Shown: positions 35,740 to 47,430, numbered from the stretch's first letter. The stretch: DNA of 64,000 nt from Gnetum montanum (GCA_015680685.1 MNCI01008302.1:309332-373331), one strand, 5' to 3'. The notes: generated from the letters alone by a model not told the origin. Program-made: numbers and translations.

Positions 35740-36930
35740 AGTCACCATTATTGATGTGAAAACCTTTCTTAGTTTACCATAACCAAGAAATGAATGTGAT
35801 ATATAAGATAAATTTGGATAGTAATTTTTGCTCTCTTATTAAATTTTGTTTGGATACTATTTATTTTAATTATAATAATGAGTTTTCTAAACAAAAAAGA
35901 AGTGTGACTATGGATTTGCCTCTGTCTACTTCGAATGGTAATTTATACAGATGGAACATTTTGAAAACCTTGTTATTAATTCATTTTTCTTTAAAACCCA
36001 AAAATTGGGTTATATATGTATATAATAATGTTTGTTAACCATATGGTTTTAATAATTCGTAAGATTCAAATAGATCCCATCTTCAAGTTTAATATGAAGT
36101 TAGAAAACAATGATTCTTTGCCTTTGTTAGATATTAACATGGTTAAAAAAAAGGACTCAAACAATAAACTCAATAGTTAGTGTAAAGTCTTTAAATAAGA
36201 TACTCATATTGATTCATATTTAGATGGTTTCTCTAGTTATTTCTTTAGTTAGAAACTCGTTGCCATTTGTTGCTTAATGATTAGAGCCCTCAAACATTTG
36301 CAATATAATTTCTTTTTTCAAAGAGGTAAATTATTAAAACAATACTCTCAAACATAATAACTTTGATAAAAAGATTATTATTAAAGCTTGGATTAAATTA
36401 ATTCATTCTTGGTTAATTAAAATATATACTTCTTGTGATATCAATATTGATTTAGATGATTTGAAAAATAAAGATTCACTTTCAAATTAAAAAAAAACTT
36501 ATTAGCATTTTTTACATGAAAGGTATCCTTGAGAAACTAGGTAGTTCTAAAAAACTTGATGATATAATGGTCTTCAAACCCTATAATAAACTCTCTAATT
36601 TTTTTAGTCTTAAATATTAAAATTAATATTTTAAAGAATAGTGGTTATAAAATCTATTATATTTGTAGTAGATGTTATATTAGTAAAATTGATAGAACTT
36701 TCTTAATTAGGTTGAAAGAACTCTTGAAAGATATGCAATATACTTGGATCTTGTAAATTAGCTCTTTTGGAACATATAGAAAAATATAACATCCTCTAAA
36801 AATCATAGATGGTTAATAGAAACTAGGAAAGTTCTTTGTGTTATGGATAACTTTAGATAATGGAAAATTAGAAAAGCTCTTAAAATTAGAACTTATACTT
36901 ATAATGTTAATCAACATTAATGATATTTCA
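35740..36930 (+). mobile_element. Penelope-like retroelement relic (RT plus GIY-YIG endonuclease)
   Basis: The translated + strand follows the order of Penelope-like elements. RT part: DVKTFLSLP, FCSLIKFCLDTIYFNYNN, FSKQKRSVTM with the following LPLS (the family pattern is KQ-x-x-G-x-x-MG-x-PLS), LYRW, FSLKPKNWVIYVYNN (a decayed W-x-RYVDD block), then ENNDSLPLLDI and the H-x-D-x-YL block. Endonuclease part near 36610-36900: GYKIYYICSRCYISKIDRTFLIRLKELL, quoted here only as GYKIYYI and CYISKIDRTFLIRLK, then LEHIEKYN and RKALKIR. Frameshifts and stops throughout. GIY-YIG-bearing Penelope-like elements are known in plants chiefly from conifers (Dryad elements). Confidence 0.72.
35790..36038 (+). 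pseudogene. RT core of the Penelope-like relic
   Basis: The 82-codon open stretch begins MNVIYKINLDSNF. It carries the conserved run IKFCLDTIYFNYNN and the SVTM-x-LPLS signature, in which the Gly before PLS is replaced. The catalytic YVDD block reads YVYNN, so both Asp residues are lost. Sequence on either side continues the RT in other frames. It would have copied element RNA by target-primed reverse transcription. Confidence 0.68.
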
Positions 36931-38253
36931 CTCACTTGGCTTAGTAGCCTATTTTAACAAAAATTAATCAATTTAGAATTTCAAAATCCACTTTGTTTTA
37001 TCATTTATTTTATTCTTTATATGTCTAGTAATGATTTTTAAATGTTTCTTACCATATGTTATTTTACTAATGATAACAAGACTATATTTACAAGTTCTTT
37101 TCCTTATATATGAAAAGTTGTAAGTTCATTTATGTTAGAAATGTCATCATGTTTTTGTTTACTTGACTTTTTTCTCATTTTCTTTTTCTTTTCACTAGCT
37201 TTTCATTTCATTTACCTTTATTTTTTATTATTTATTTTATTAATAATAATTTTACTTTTTCCTAAAACTTCTTTTATTAATAATAGTTTTATGGATTAAT
37301 TCTACACAAGTTATTTTAATTGATTTTTTTTTTAATTTTAATTTTATTTATCCCCTACAACTAGCCATTTCACTATTCTTAAAACTTGTTGCCTTTTTAC
37401 TATGTGCCATCAGAAATTCATGATTTTGGTCAAAATTTGCAAACAATTCACAAGGGGTTTGTGTGTACATCTAGAAGCATGCTAAATCCATAGTGGGCAA
37501 GGTTTTTCTAAATTTTATGTATTCAATGAACACATTTTAGGTCTTGTTGTAATGCAATTGTAGCAACTGTTTGTAGGAATCTAATGGTTATTGTTTTGTT
37601 TCTTGATTATCTAAACACAAATCACATAGCTCCATGGAATTGATATGTCATAGCACATTTTGTAAACCATTTTTGTAGTCACCCATCTATTTTAGATGAA
37701 AATAAATAGTTATGCAAGGTAAGAAACTAAATTTTTTAGTGCAAGGATCTATAGATTGTCATTATTCTTTTCTTTTTATTACACATAAATATGCTTTAAA
37801 TTTTTTTATTACGTCTTCCTCCACTACAAACCCATCTTGACTTTTCCTGAGCTACATATATAAATATACTGGAATATGTTTAAAATTGCAAATTTTGGAT
37901 TCTATACTTGATGAATTAAATTTTGATGCATAGCTTTTTTATTATCTTATCATCATTTTATCCTTGTCCCAACAAAATGGAGTTGGTTATAGCTTTCTTA
38001 TTATCTAAAACCAAAAAATCTATTGCAACTAATCATGAATTGATTTGAAATATCTTGCAAAAAAACATGTAAGCTATTGAGAGGCCTATTGCAACCAATG
38101 ATGAATCCATTTGAAAATTGTTGCAAAAGAATAACATGCAAACTATGAATGATACAACCACCAAGCACAATTTATCTACACTCATCTAAGATAATGTAGA
38201 AACCTTTGCATATTTGACATAGATGATGTAGTATGAAAAGATGACACTGCTTA
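36931..38253. other. AT-rich unassigned stretch
   Basis: Very AT-rich with many short T runs. No domain, LTR edge or RNA gene recognised. It may include the 3' part of the Penelope-like element. Confidence 0.4.
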
Positions 38254-38400
38254 CGCGTAAATTTGGGTCACATAGTAATGCCCTCAAAAAACTCCTTTTA
38301 AGAGACTATCACCGAGGGAGTCTTTTGTAAGGGTATAAGGGTATGAACACCCAGAAATAGTCCCAACTAGCTAGCTGGGAAGAGCAATCTAGTATTTAAA
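38254..38400. repeat. Direct repeat DR, left copy
   Basis: CGCGTAAATTTGGGTCAC, AAAACTCCTTTTAAGAGACT, ATCACCGAGGGAG and AATAGTCCCAACTAGCTAGCTGG recur in the same order and orientation at 41899-42020 with base changes and small gaps. The pair brackets the P450/ORP block. Confidence 0.65.
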
Positions 38401-39029
38401 AATTTTAAAAAACTAGGCTTGGAATAACCTTTATGCAAGGAAAAAGAAATTGATTTCTTAAATTATTATAATATTGGCGATAATTGGCAATACCATATGA
38501 ACTAGAGTGCTAACGTAAATTGGTTGAGAATAAAATAATGCTAAATCTAAATAGAACAAAAGCAATAAACCCAATAAAGACAAATTTTATTTAAACCGTT
38601 CTTGTGCCCAAAAATTGACAAGTGTTTATACAATAACTTTAAAATATTAACGGAAGTAAACTTTTGACCAACAGAAATTAAACGAGATCGGGATCAAAAC
38701 AGAGCCACTTAACTCAAGATTCAGCTTCAGATTTTTACTGCTAGATCTACAGCCTGCCAGAGCAGTTTTCCAACCTGCACCTCCACCTGATAAACATCCT
38801 TCAACAGATCCTTTGCATGTTGGAGTTTGGCTCTGCAAAACAATTGGCCTCCACTAGTCTCTTGGCATCATCCATCCTGCTATAACCTGCACCCAAAGAT
38901 CACAACCGGCAATTTTACCATTCATAAAGGAATGGGAAAGGGAGATTAAACGTTTGGTCTACCCTAAGACTTTTTTAACAAAATTATCATCCAGTATTGT
39001 TATTATAGTATTATAATGGTTCAGAGTTC

Positions 39030-40170
39030 AGACCGTAGGAGATGCTTAACATATTTATTAAAGATTTACATTGAGCCTGAGCTTGGGGATAGCCATGATA
39101 GGATTCTTTTTGCTGACGATATTCCATTCACCTCCTCCAAATCAATATCACCTTGGGAAATCCAATCAAACATGTGGAGGAGCTTTGCAAGGGCCAGCAA
39201 AACACTAGTCAAAGCCATGGTAACACTAGGACAGACTCTTCCACCGAACCCAATGGCAAACCTCTGAAATCAAACAACCTAGATATGTCCACAATATGAT
39301 CTTCCATGAATCTTTCAGGCATGAACTCATCAGGATTTTCCCACATGCGGATCCAATACGCCTTCCACCTTCCCATGATTCATCGTCTTATTCGCGGCTT
39401 TTGGCAGTATGAAATCTCTCACTGTGACTTCTTCCATGGAGAAATGCAGGAGTCCTAATGGGCCTATCACATTAAGTCCCAGGGATTCCTTCACCTTGCA
39501 GTGAAGGTACTTGATCTTCCACACCGGCTTCCTGTATTTGACGATCTCGGCCCACTACTTTGTCTATCTCCTTCTGCAATCACTAGAGACATCGAGGATG
39601 CCTCAGAAGCATCGCTGTGCTCCATTCCAGTGAGGCTGATATTATCTGCGTACCTCCCAGAAACATATCTAAAAACAAAGCCTCGATGGTTTGCTTTGTA
39701 ACAGATGAGTCAGTTCGTGAAAGTTTCAGTAGAGTTCCCACGAAGTTGATGTCCTCCACCAAATCTTGCTTTCTGAATCTCTCCAACAGATTCTACGCAA
39801 AACTATAGAAATCTGAGAAAACTTTCTTCATTCATCTGATGTTGGGCAGATTAAATAGCGAAGCCATGAATAGAGAAAGCTCTGCAGCTAGGCACATAAG
39901 GTATTCTGCAAGTTCTGGAAATGTATCCCCAGTGAGTGCTCGACATACCACATTAAACAGAACCGGTCAGAACCCAGAAACAATATCTACTGCTTTGACA
40001 CTGGTGCCACTTCTGCGCCATAGCTCCGTTGCCATGGCCGCAGTCTCCTCCTCCCGGAGCTCAATTTTCCCATATCAGGCCTGCTGCTGAATCTGGAAGC
40101 GTCAGATCACTATCCCAGCAGAATCTCCAGCTGCTCGTCAAAATTTCGCGGAAAATTCATGTTCGAATGC
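39030..40170 (-). pseudogene. Cytochrome P450 pseudogene (CYP71-clan type)
   Basis: P450s are haem mono-oxygenases bound to the ER. Reading on the minus strand in several frames: WRRSGTSVKAVDIVSGF, LAEYLMCLAAELSLF, MKKVFSDFYSFA, ERFRKQDLVEDINFVGTLLKL, then the I-helix FLDMFLGGTQIISASLEWS (normally AGTDTS, so the oxygen-binding Thr block is altered), KESLGL (ExxR with Arg changed to Gly), MEEVTVRDF and the haem loop FGGRVCPSVTMAL (usual FGxGRRxCPG, shortened). The tail runs to about 39030. The membrane anchor and first third are missing. No intron is visible across the usual I-helix/K-helix interval, which suggests a retro-copy, though decay makes this uncertain. Confidence 0.8.
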
Positions 40171-40229
40171 AAATTTTTCTCCCACGGAGATTTCCGAGTT
40201 CTTTTCCTTGCAGACATTTCTGAGAAATA

Positions 40230-40530
40230 ATCCTCCCTCCACTATTCCCGTAGGCTGTCTCTAGCCTTTTCCTTGGCCATGACTCTGACATCTCTGCAAT
40301 TCTCTACAACTTTCCGCTTCTTCTTTTGCAACTTTTTGTTTCTTCTTTCAACCTCCTCGATGTGCGAATCTAGCCATGCATGTCGCCTTTTCTGTTGAAG
40401 CTGCAGAGGAAATGATGCAGATTCCCTGCAACTTTGCCCGGTGTGCGAATCCAGCCATGCATGCCGCCTTTTCCACCAGAGTTGTAGAGGGCAGCAAGAA
40501 GTTGCTAAATTCAAGCTCTGGAACATTGAT
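40230..40530 (-). pseudogene. Charged helix fragment with ~80-bp internal duplication
   Basis: An open stretch (40242-40526) encodes RRHAWLDSHIEEVERRNKKL and a Lys/Arg/Glu-rich helix. RRHAWLDSH occurs twice because an ~80-bp DNA segment is repeated in tandem (about 40362-40410 and 40441-40490). It lies between the P450 and ORP fragments on the same strand. I do not recognise the source gene. Confidence 0.4.
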
Positions 40531-40950
40531 TCATTTGTGTCAAAACATATATATATATATATATATATATATCATATATATCATCGTCTTCATCTGTTTC
40601 AGCATCTATCCCATATTGACTTTCATTTTCTTGCTCTGATTCACTAAATCTTTTGTTCCTAGATGAATCTTGCCCTTTGAAACAAGCCTGAGTTTCATCT
40701 ACAACTATGGTTTCAAGTTTCACTTTTTCGGCTTCCAGGTGCCTCAATGAATCCATCGAATATACTTGCTTTTCTTGAAGATATTTTAATTCATTTTGCA
40801 ACTTAAAAAAAACTTGTTCAGCATGATTTCTTCACATTCCTTGATAGCTCGCTTCTTCAATCCTTCCTAAAATAACTTCATCCTTAAAGCTTCTGTCGAG
40901 ATGTTGATTTCCTCAATTGCCTTTGCAACTACTCCAAACTTAACTTCTCT
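40511..40950 (-). pseudogene. OSBP-related protein fragment: coiled-coil region
   Basis: The minus strand reads STEALRMKL, IKECEEIML, then an open stretch: MQNELKYLQEKQVYSMDSLR, HLEAEKVKLETIVVDETQ, NKRFSESEQENESQ, GIDAETDEDDD. This matches the linker between the PH domain and the sterol-binding domain of plant ORP1-type proteins, which move lipids between membranes. Two stops or shifts break it. It lies 3' of the sterol-binding-domain fragment, the reverse of the protein order. The frame then runs into an (AT)n tract. Confidence 0.7.
40548..40572. repeat. (AT)n microsatellite
   Basis: A run of about twelve AT dinucleotides, followed by ATC/ATA interruptions to 40582. Confidence 0.95.
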
Positions 40951-41700
40951 ACGTTAGCAAGCTCATACTCGCCTTGCTCGAGATGACGTTGATTAGGCCT
41001 TAGATGGGAATCAGTTGCTGTAAGTTTTGTCTTAAATTCTGGTGTTAATTCGTTAAGGGTTATTGCAAATTGAGTAAGATTGTATCAACTTGCGTCAATA
41101 TGCTCTTTGTTTCATTGCCACAGCAATGTGGCCTCCGAGGTCGGGTCATTGCCCTTGGGCTTGGTGCTTAAATCACCAAGAATGTAGTACATACTCTCAT
41201 TCCACTTCCCAGTTCCCAAATAGCGTCGTCACTTTGTTACCATTTTGTCGTTCATAAATCCATGAACCTGATAAGGGTTCTGATCAATAATAGACTGTTC
41301 CTTAAATTTCAACTTACCTGAATGCGCATTGTTCCATAGTGGTCACAATATATTTTTCCCAATATTAGATTGTATATTGAATTCGTTTTTTCTTCACTGG
41401 AATAATTCTCCATCATCAAATTTAACAGACAGGATCCCACCCGAATCAGGTTGGATTGATCGGACCCAGAACTTTCCCTTCAAATTGCTATCTCTTCAAA
41501 AGTTCCATCCTGTACCTTCATAGTGGCATGCAACTATCATTGGATGATGGCTAACCTTTTCTGAAAAGAAACGAAGGCCTTTATCTGGATAATCAGCTTC
41601 ATATGTCTCCTCCAAAAGTAGGTTAAAGGGTTTGCAATGTTCACCTTCTGTGGAAGCATAACCAGACCGCAAACGCAGCAACTTGAAGAATTCTCATTAG
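40930..41700 (-). pseudogene. OSBP-related protein fragment: sterol-binding domain, intronless
   Basis: Reading leftward from 41700 in broken frames: [158 protein letters not shown]. The EHCKPFN and SEKVSHHP blocks (usual family forms are HxKPFNPxxGE and SEQVSHHPP) are the lipid-binding signature of oxysterol-binding proteins. Nearly the whole domain is present in 770 bp with no intron, which suggests a reverse-transcribed copy. Several stops and shifts. Confidence 0.82.
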
Positions 41701-41898
41701 ACTGTCACCCCTTTTCCCCAATGCTAACACTTTGTCTATAAGATACGAGTACTCTAAATCCTCAAAGCATTTTTAAAGAAAGAAAGTTTTTCATTAAAAT
41801 GTACTAGTACATAGACTCGAGAGAGATCATTGCCAATGTTGTCTTTGATTATTAACTAGGGCCTTCTAGGTTTCTCCTCATTTTCTTACACGTGTGTT

Positions 41899-42020
41899 GA
41901 TGCATAAATTTTGGATTCACTAGGGAAAAAAAAACTCGTTTCAAGAGACTATTGCCTAGGGGGCTTGGAATAGTCTCAGCTATAGAGAGCTACAGAGGGC
42001 TATATGATATTTTAAAATAG
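41899..42020. repeat. Direct repeat DR, right copy
   Basis: GCATAAATTTTGGATTCAC, AAAACTCGTTTCAAGAGACT, ATTGCCTAGGGGG and AATAGTCTCAGCTATAGAGAGC parallel the left copy at 38254-38400. Confidence 0.65.
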
Positions 42021-42720
42021 TAATCAAATTGAAAATCAGGATATTTGAATAAATGTCTTGAAATTCAAAACTTTATGAAAATACAGTAGTTAACTAAAAA
42101 AATTAAATTTTCCTTGTCTCTTGCCGCTACTCTCGGGTTGTCGCTACTGGTGATGTCCATTGACTGCTATTACTGATACTGATTGCTATCTGTACGTATA
42201 CACCGCCTGCAACGTTGCTATTAGAGAGAGAGCCCACTTTGATCGTCCACTAATGCCCTACTATGCATACGCTGCCTACGTGCAATTGTAGAGAGAGAGG
42301 GGAAGAGTGATAGATTATGGTTGTTGTTCACTGTTGCCACGGTTGCTCGCTAACCATCATTCACATGCCATCGTTGTGCTTGTTGTGGTGTTTCCTGCAA
42401 CCACTGCTTTGATGCACTTGGCATCGCTGGCAAAGAATTCAGCTGTTGCTGCCAGCTGGCACTAGCAGCTTAGACATGCCATTCGGGATTAGAGCTATGT
42501 GTTGTTGTGCACATGTGCTCTTATGTCGCCCAGGGAAATCATCGTCTGTTGCTTTCCTGGCTGGTCCCCGAGAGAGAGCACGCTTGTGCAGCAACACAAG
42601 GCTCCAATCCCAAATGATACAAGGGCTGCAAGTAAAGCTTCGTCCATTTGGGAACTCACCTACAAAACACCAAGAATGGGAGTTGTTACATTGTTTTTGT
42701 CAACATGGTGAAATGATACA
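42021..42720. other. Unassigned stretch
   Basis: A moderately GC-rich segment with GA-rich runs (42222, 42291) and short ORFs (42446-42796 on +) that I cannot link to a family. The left edge of element D lies near its end. Confidence 0.35.
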
Positions 42721-43000
42721 AGGTTTTAGAGGTACGTGTCAAAAAGGCTACCAATTTAAGGTCTTAGCGAACCGTTACAATATACACAGTTTGTAAGAAA
42801 ACAGAAAGCTAGGTTTCTTAGTTGCTAGCGTAAGGTTTCTGCGGACTCTGATGAAAGGTATAACGTGGCGTGTCTAGCGTGGTGAGACAGCTAATTTAAG
42901 GGTTTTTGTTTTGCTGACCATAGTTAATGCAACCAAATTACGAGATGATAAGCTATGCGTTAGTTTAGGGTCTTTTTGGATCACCATCAATGCGATATCT
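42720..43000 (+). repeat. Spacer repeats at the 5' side of the antisense unit (D)
   Basis: CCAATTTAAGGTCTTAGCG, TAATTTAAGGGTTTTTG and TAGTTTAGGGTCTTTTTGGAT resemble the spaced TAGTTTAAxGTCxTTxxGGA motifs at 61030-61360 in E, in the same orientation relative to the antisense unit. Confidence 0.5.
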
Positions 43001-43108
43001 ACGAGATTAATGGTGCGATCTTCATGCTTCATGTCGAACTAACATGCTTGTGCTTCAGGAAAGTTCCGTGTTGATCAGACATGAAAATAGCAATTTTTCA
43101 CCATCACG

Positions 43109-43117
43109 TTTATAAGT
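43109..43117 (+). promoter_or_regulatory. TATA-like box of antisense unit 1
   Basis: TTTATAAGT lies 116 bp upstream of the first ATG (43225) of the unit. Unit 2 has CATAAATAG 159 bp before its matching ATG. Confidence 0.5.
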
Positions 43118-43900
43118 AGATGGTTCTTCCTCAAAGTAAACTATAAACATAGTGAGGCTGAGTTAGGCTAAAGCAGAAGGAAAGCGTAAGTAGATGATTT
43201 TGTGAAGATTATTCACACGTAACCATGGCGCCGAAGACCAAATGCAAACATGCCAAGTTGGCGAGGATCGATGAAATACAAGAAAGCTTGGGGTGAATTT
43301 CAAAGGCGTGGGTTGAAACTCGGGAGGCTACTCCACTCACCCAGTAAGTTGTTCTTCACCTTCCTTGTATGATATATGCATTGGGTTATTTTCATTGTCA
43401 CGGTGTCGTAATTGTATTTGCTCCAAAGTGTGCATCGTGTTCTGTATCGATACCTGCCTATGCTAGTTACGCTAATGGAGTTTGTAATATTACCCCTATC
43501 ACTGTTGTCAAAGACAAACCTTGCATAATCGTAAGGGTTTGGGTGATCTTGGGTAATATTGTACAAATGCAACACGTAACTGGTCAGGAGCCCAGGTGTT
43601 GTACCCTTGCGTAGTGCAAATGGGATTTCATTGCCTTGCTCATAATGGTTGCGTGTTACGCTAAGGCAATATGTGGTGTTGCCTTTATCATCATTATCAT
43701 AGACAAACCTCGCACCATCGCAAGGGTTTGGGCTATTTTGGTAATGCATTTCTAGCATAACATGCAATTTTCTGGGAGTCAAGGTAGTGAGAACCTCGAC
43801 ATTACGTAGTGGATTCTTGTGAAATTTTTGTTTTTTGATTTATTGTGGTGTTGTTGGTATGTCTAAACTTTTTTTTGTGGTAACATGTTTTATTGTAAAG

Positions 43901-44242
43901 GGTCACGCTAAGGCCCATCCAAATCATTCTGGACATCATGGGCATTCTATGCTATCTAAATGTCCCCGCGGTGAACATTCCTCCTCCCCATGCTCATGTA
44001 GGGAAAGAGGCAGTTTGGTTTCGGAAAGGCGCACGGGAGTTTTTGCAATTTTTGTTGCGTAACTTTAGCATGATTATTTGGTCACATCTGTCAGCCGAAA
44101 CAGCAAGCATTATCCTGGAAACACTGCTGGTTGGATCATTGCAGAGTATCTTGACGTTCTTGGTGAACGGGTCAATTGCAGTCGTAGGTGGGAGGGATCG
44201 TGAACAGCGCGGCAAGGGTTTGAGGTGCTTATCTTGGATTTA
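43901..44242 (+). pseudogene. FCP1/NIF-like HAD domain exon of unit 1
   Basis: The exon has an open frame of 114 codons (VTLRPIQIILDIMGIL...). FCP1-type phosphatases remove phosphate from serine using DxDxT/V; plant relatives often show DLNG. Here the block is DIMG, so the second Asp is absent. The R-K/E-x-x-x-FL...IWS spacing fits the family. The frame closes at a stop (44240-44242) where FCP1 proteins continue; the continuation is readable one frame over to the donor at 44351. Confidence 0.55.
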
Positions 44243-47200
44243 GGAGATGCCCAGATTTAACTGTTATCATGCCTACAACACACTGTTCATAGCTCGTCAT
44301 CTCACGACCTATTTTCAGAACCCACCTGGCCTCGTGTACTATGCTGGCGGGTAAGTGCTTTCAAGGTATTATGATGTGCTAACTATTGTCTGATTTTGTG
44401 TTAGGTATAAATAATTGTCTATTTTCTGTGGCATAGGTTTTTTATTGATGCACATGGTCTCCAAGGTGATACAGACATGTTATCTATGGCCAAAACAACC
44501 ATAAAGGAATTCACTTCCATCAGCAATGTGCATGCTGGTGTCCTAGGATAACTGGGATTTGAAATCTAACACGACCCTACCCAGTATGCCAAATTCTTTG
44601 TCAAGTGTAGAGACTATAGATGGCTGAATAAGGAGTGGACTTTGGATCATCCCATCACCGTTGACGACATGCAAGACGAGATCCCACTATTTCCTTTTCC
44701 TTTTAGACGCGGTAAGTTACGCTACGCTAATCAACTATGTGACCTTACGGAATGAGAACAGTGTATAAGTTGTTGTTTTGTCTAACCTTTTTTTTTATGT
44801 TTATAGTTAAGGAATTGCGGGAGGTCACGGTCATAGCTTCTGGGCGTGAGACGGCCAGTATCTTCTTCCGTTATGGTGACCTAAACGAAGCGCAACGTTG
44901 GCTTTGCCACGGGGCGGCCCCAGTTGCCATAACTAATAACCTCCGGGAAGCTGGATTGATAGAGCTATTTCTAGCTGTGACCCCCGATGTCACAGTGGCC
45001 AAAATGTTGGCCCTATTCGACTCCTTCAGCGAAGAAGCTGAGCATCTTCACACACGTGTGTGTAATGTGCGCGTGAGTTTTGATACTAATGCTCAACTAT
45101 TTGTTGACTTTTTTGGCGTTCCTTCTGATGGTCTCTCAGTGGAAGAAAGATCAAAGAAAGGTTCTAAGCATTAGAAGGACATAGAGGAGTGGCTAGTGGT
45201 TAAGAAAGAACCAAAAGGCATCTACACTAATAAAATCAAGCTAGAGGTGGCTAATACCATTTATCCCCTATTCTGAGCTCGTGCTTTCCCCAAGCTACTC
45301 TCCCAAGGAAGAATCCTTGGCATAGAGCAAGCTTGGATCATGCACGAGGTTATGGGGGATGGGACATGGTATAATTGGGCCGAGCACTTTGCTGAAGGCC
45401 TGCAGGCTGAAATAATCAAGCTTCGCAAGAAGCTTGAGTCTCATTTTAATGTGCATTTTTCCTTTTTCATAGCTTGTTTGCAGCGTTTTTCTGAATTCTT
45501 GGTGGTTCGCAGGGATGAAGTCTAGGTGTAGCAGGATCGTAACTAGATCTCCCAAGTATGGATCTCCTAGGTCTTCTGCACTGTCCAATCCCAAGATCCT
45601 CCTGAAGGTATCAGGAAGTCATTTTCACTAATGACTAGGGATCAAGTGGCACCTCCCGTTCGAGGCCAGGACAGCGTGGATGGGGTGCCCCTTTCTTACA
45701 CCAGCAGTGCGTCAAGGGGGAAGTGCTTGGCAGCAGAAATAGTAGCTTCATCGGTTCAGCAGAAAAAGCATTATCCGGCTATGGAGTCTCCTAGCCCGAC
45801 TCGTGAAGAGGAAAGGAAACTACGGATTAAGTTTCACAGGAGCCATTCCCCGGCTAGTGAGTAGAGGAATGTGTGATTAGTTTGTGTATATTACGCTATG
45901 TATAGACATTGTTGCATCACGTAGCACTTGTGAGGAGTGAGTAAGGTTTTTTAACTATGATGTGTTTGATAGGAAAAGGGAAAGATGTAGAGGAATTGAC
46001 CCTTGAAATGGGGGCAATAGTCTTGCGGCATGGTGTAGGGGCCCCAATTTTGGAAAAGGAGGCCCCTATTAGCAATGTAGACAGCACATAGGCTCCTGTG
46101 CCCAAAGGTAAGACGAATGTAGAGGACACCGAGGTCTTTTTGGATGAGCCGGAAATGGAGGAGCGGTTCATTGCTAGTGAGTTTGACCTTTCCTCGGAGG
46201 ACAATCCTCCCACTATTACCCTTGAGGGTTTACTAAATTGGGGCTTTGTGTTATTGTAACATCTCAATTGCCTTTGTTTACTGTGCTATGTTTAACTCAT
46301 TTTGTTTGCATAGTAGGCACACTGGCGTACCTTCGTCAGCAACCCCTACTCAACATTGGGGTGAGGCTCTTGACAAATTCACCTTTATGGAGGGCATTTT
46401 GAACAATATGATCGGTCTCTTAGAGTGAATCGATCCTGAGATTGGTATTTCACTATTGTTATGTAGGAATCATTGAAATTGTGATATTACGTTATTCTGT
46501 TGCATCTAACTGTTATTTATCATGTTATAGCATCTCACCTCAAATGGGATACCAAAGAGCCCGTTGACGTTGACGTTGCCCCTGAACCCTCACCAGAAGT
46601 GACCGAAGTGCCATGTGGACTTTACAATGAGATGCGTACATGTGCGTTGCACTTGGCCCGTTCTCTATGGAAGTGTCAGAACATCAACGAATATCTCTGG
46701 AAGAGGTTGTAGAAAGTAGAAAAAGAGAAAATGGCCCTAACTGCTAGGGTTGAGGACCTTGAGTCTAGGAATGAATTTCTGCAAGCTCGAGATACCAATG
46801 ATGAGAATTGGCGAACAGCTATGATTGACTACACCTGCTATTGGACGGTTTTCAGGAACAACGTCCAAGCCAGCAGTGAGCTCATTAAGAAATGGATGCA
46901 AATGGATCTCCTAGCTCAGAAGAACCAAGACTAGAAGGACTTCAGCGCAAGGGTTCAAGAATGGGGGTAGGCATAGAAAAATTATAAGCACATATATAAG
47001 CAAGAATGTGCTGCCTATCGCCAACATTACAGGGATTCTGCGGTTGAGGCGTGGTCCCTCCAGCTACTCCTTGATGTTATCAATGCTTCTAGAGCGTATG
47101 AAAAGTTTTAGGAGCAAGTAACAGTGAGTGCCTCTCCTGAGAGAGAGATAACCTTCCCTGGCGGGGAGACCACTGTCCCTTCCTTTTTTCCTAAACCACC

Positions 47201-47430
47201 CCGATGGACTCCCATGGAAAAAGGAAAAGTAAAGGCTAGAACTGATCTAGGAGACAGCATTTGGATAGAGCTCACTAAGGACGAGATTATGCAATGCCTG
47301 TTAGTCAGCCTAGAACAAGTTCCTTTCACGATCAACGTAGGGCCATCACAAGTAAGCTATACTACTGTTGTATTATTTCTACGTGAGATTTTGATGGCAA
47401 TGCTAATGTTTGTTTCATGTCAAATTGTAG

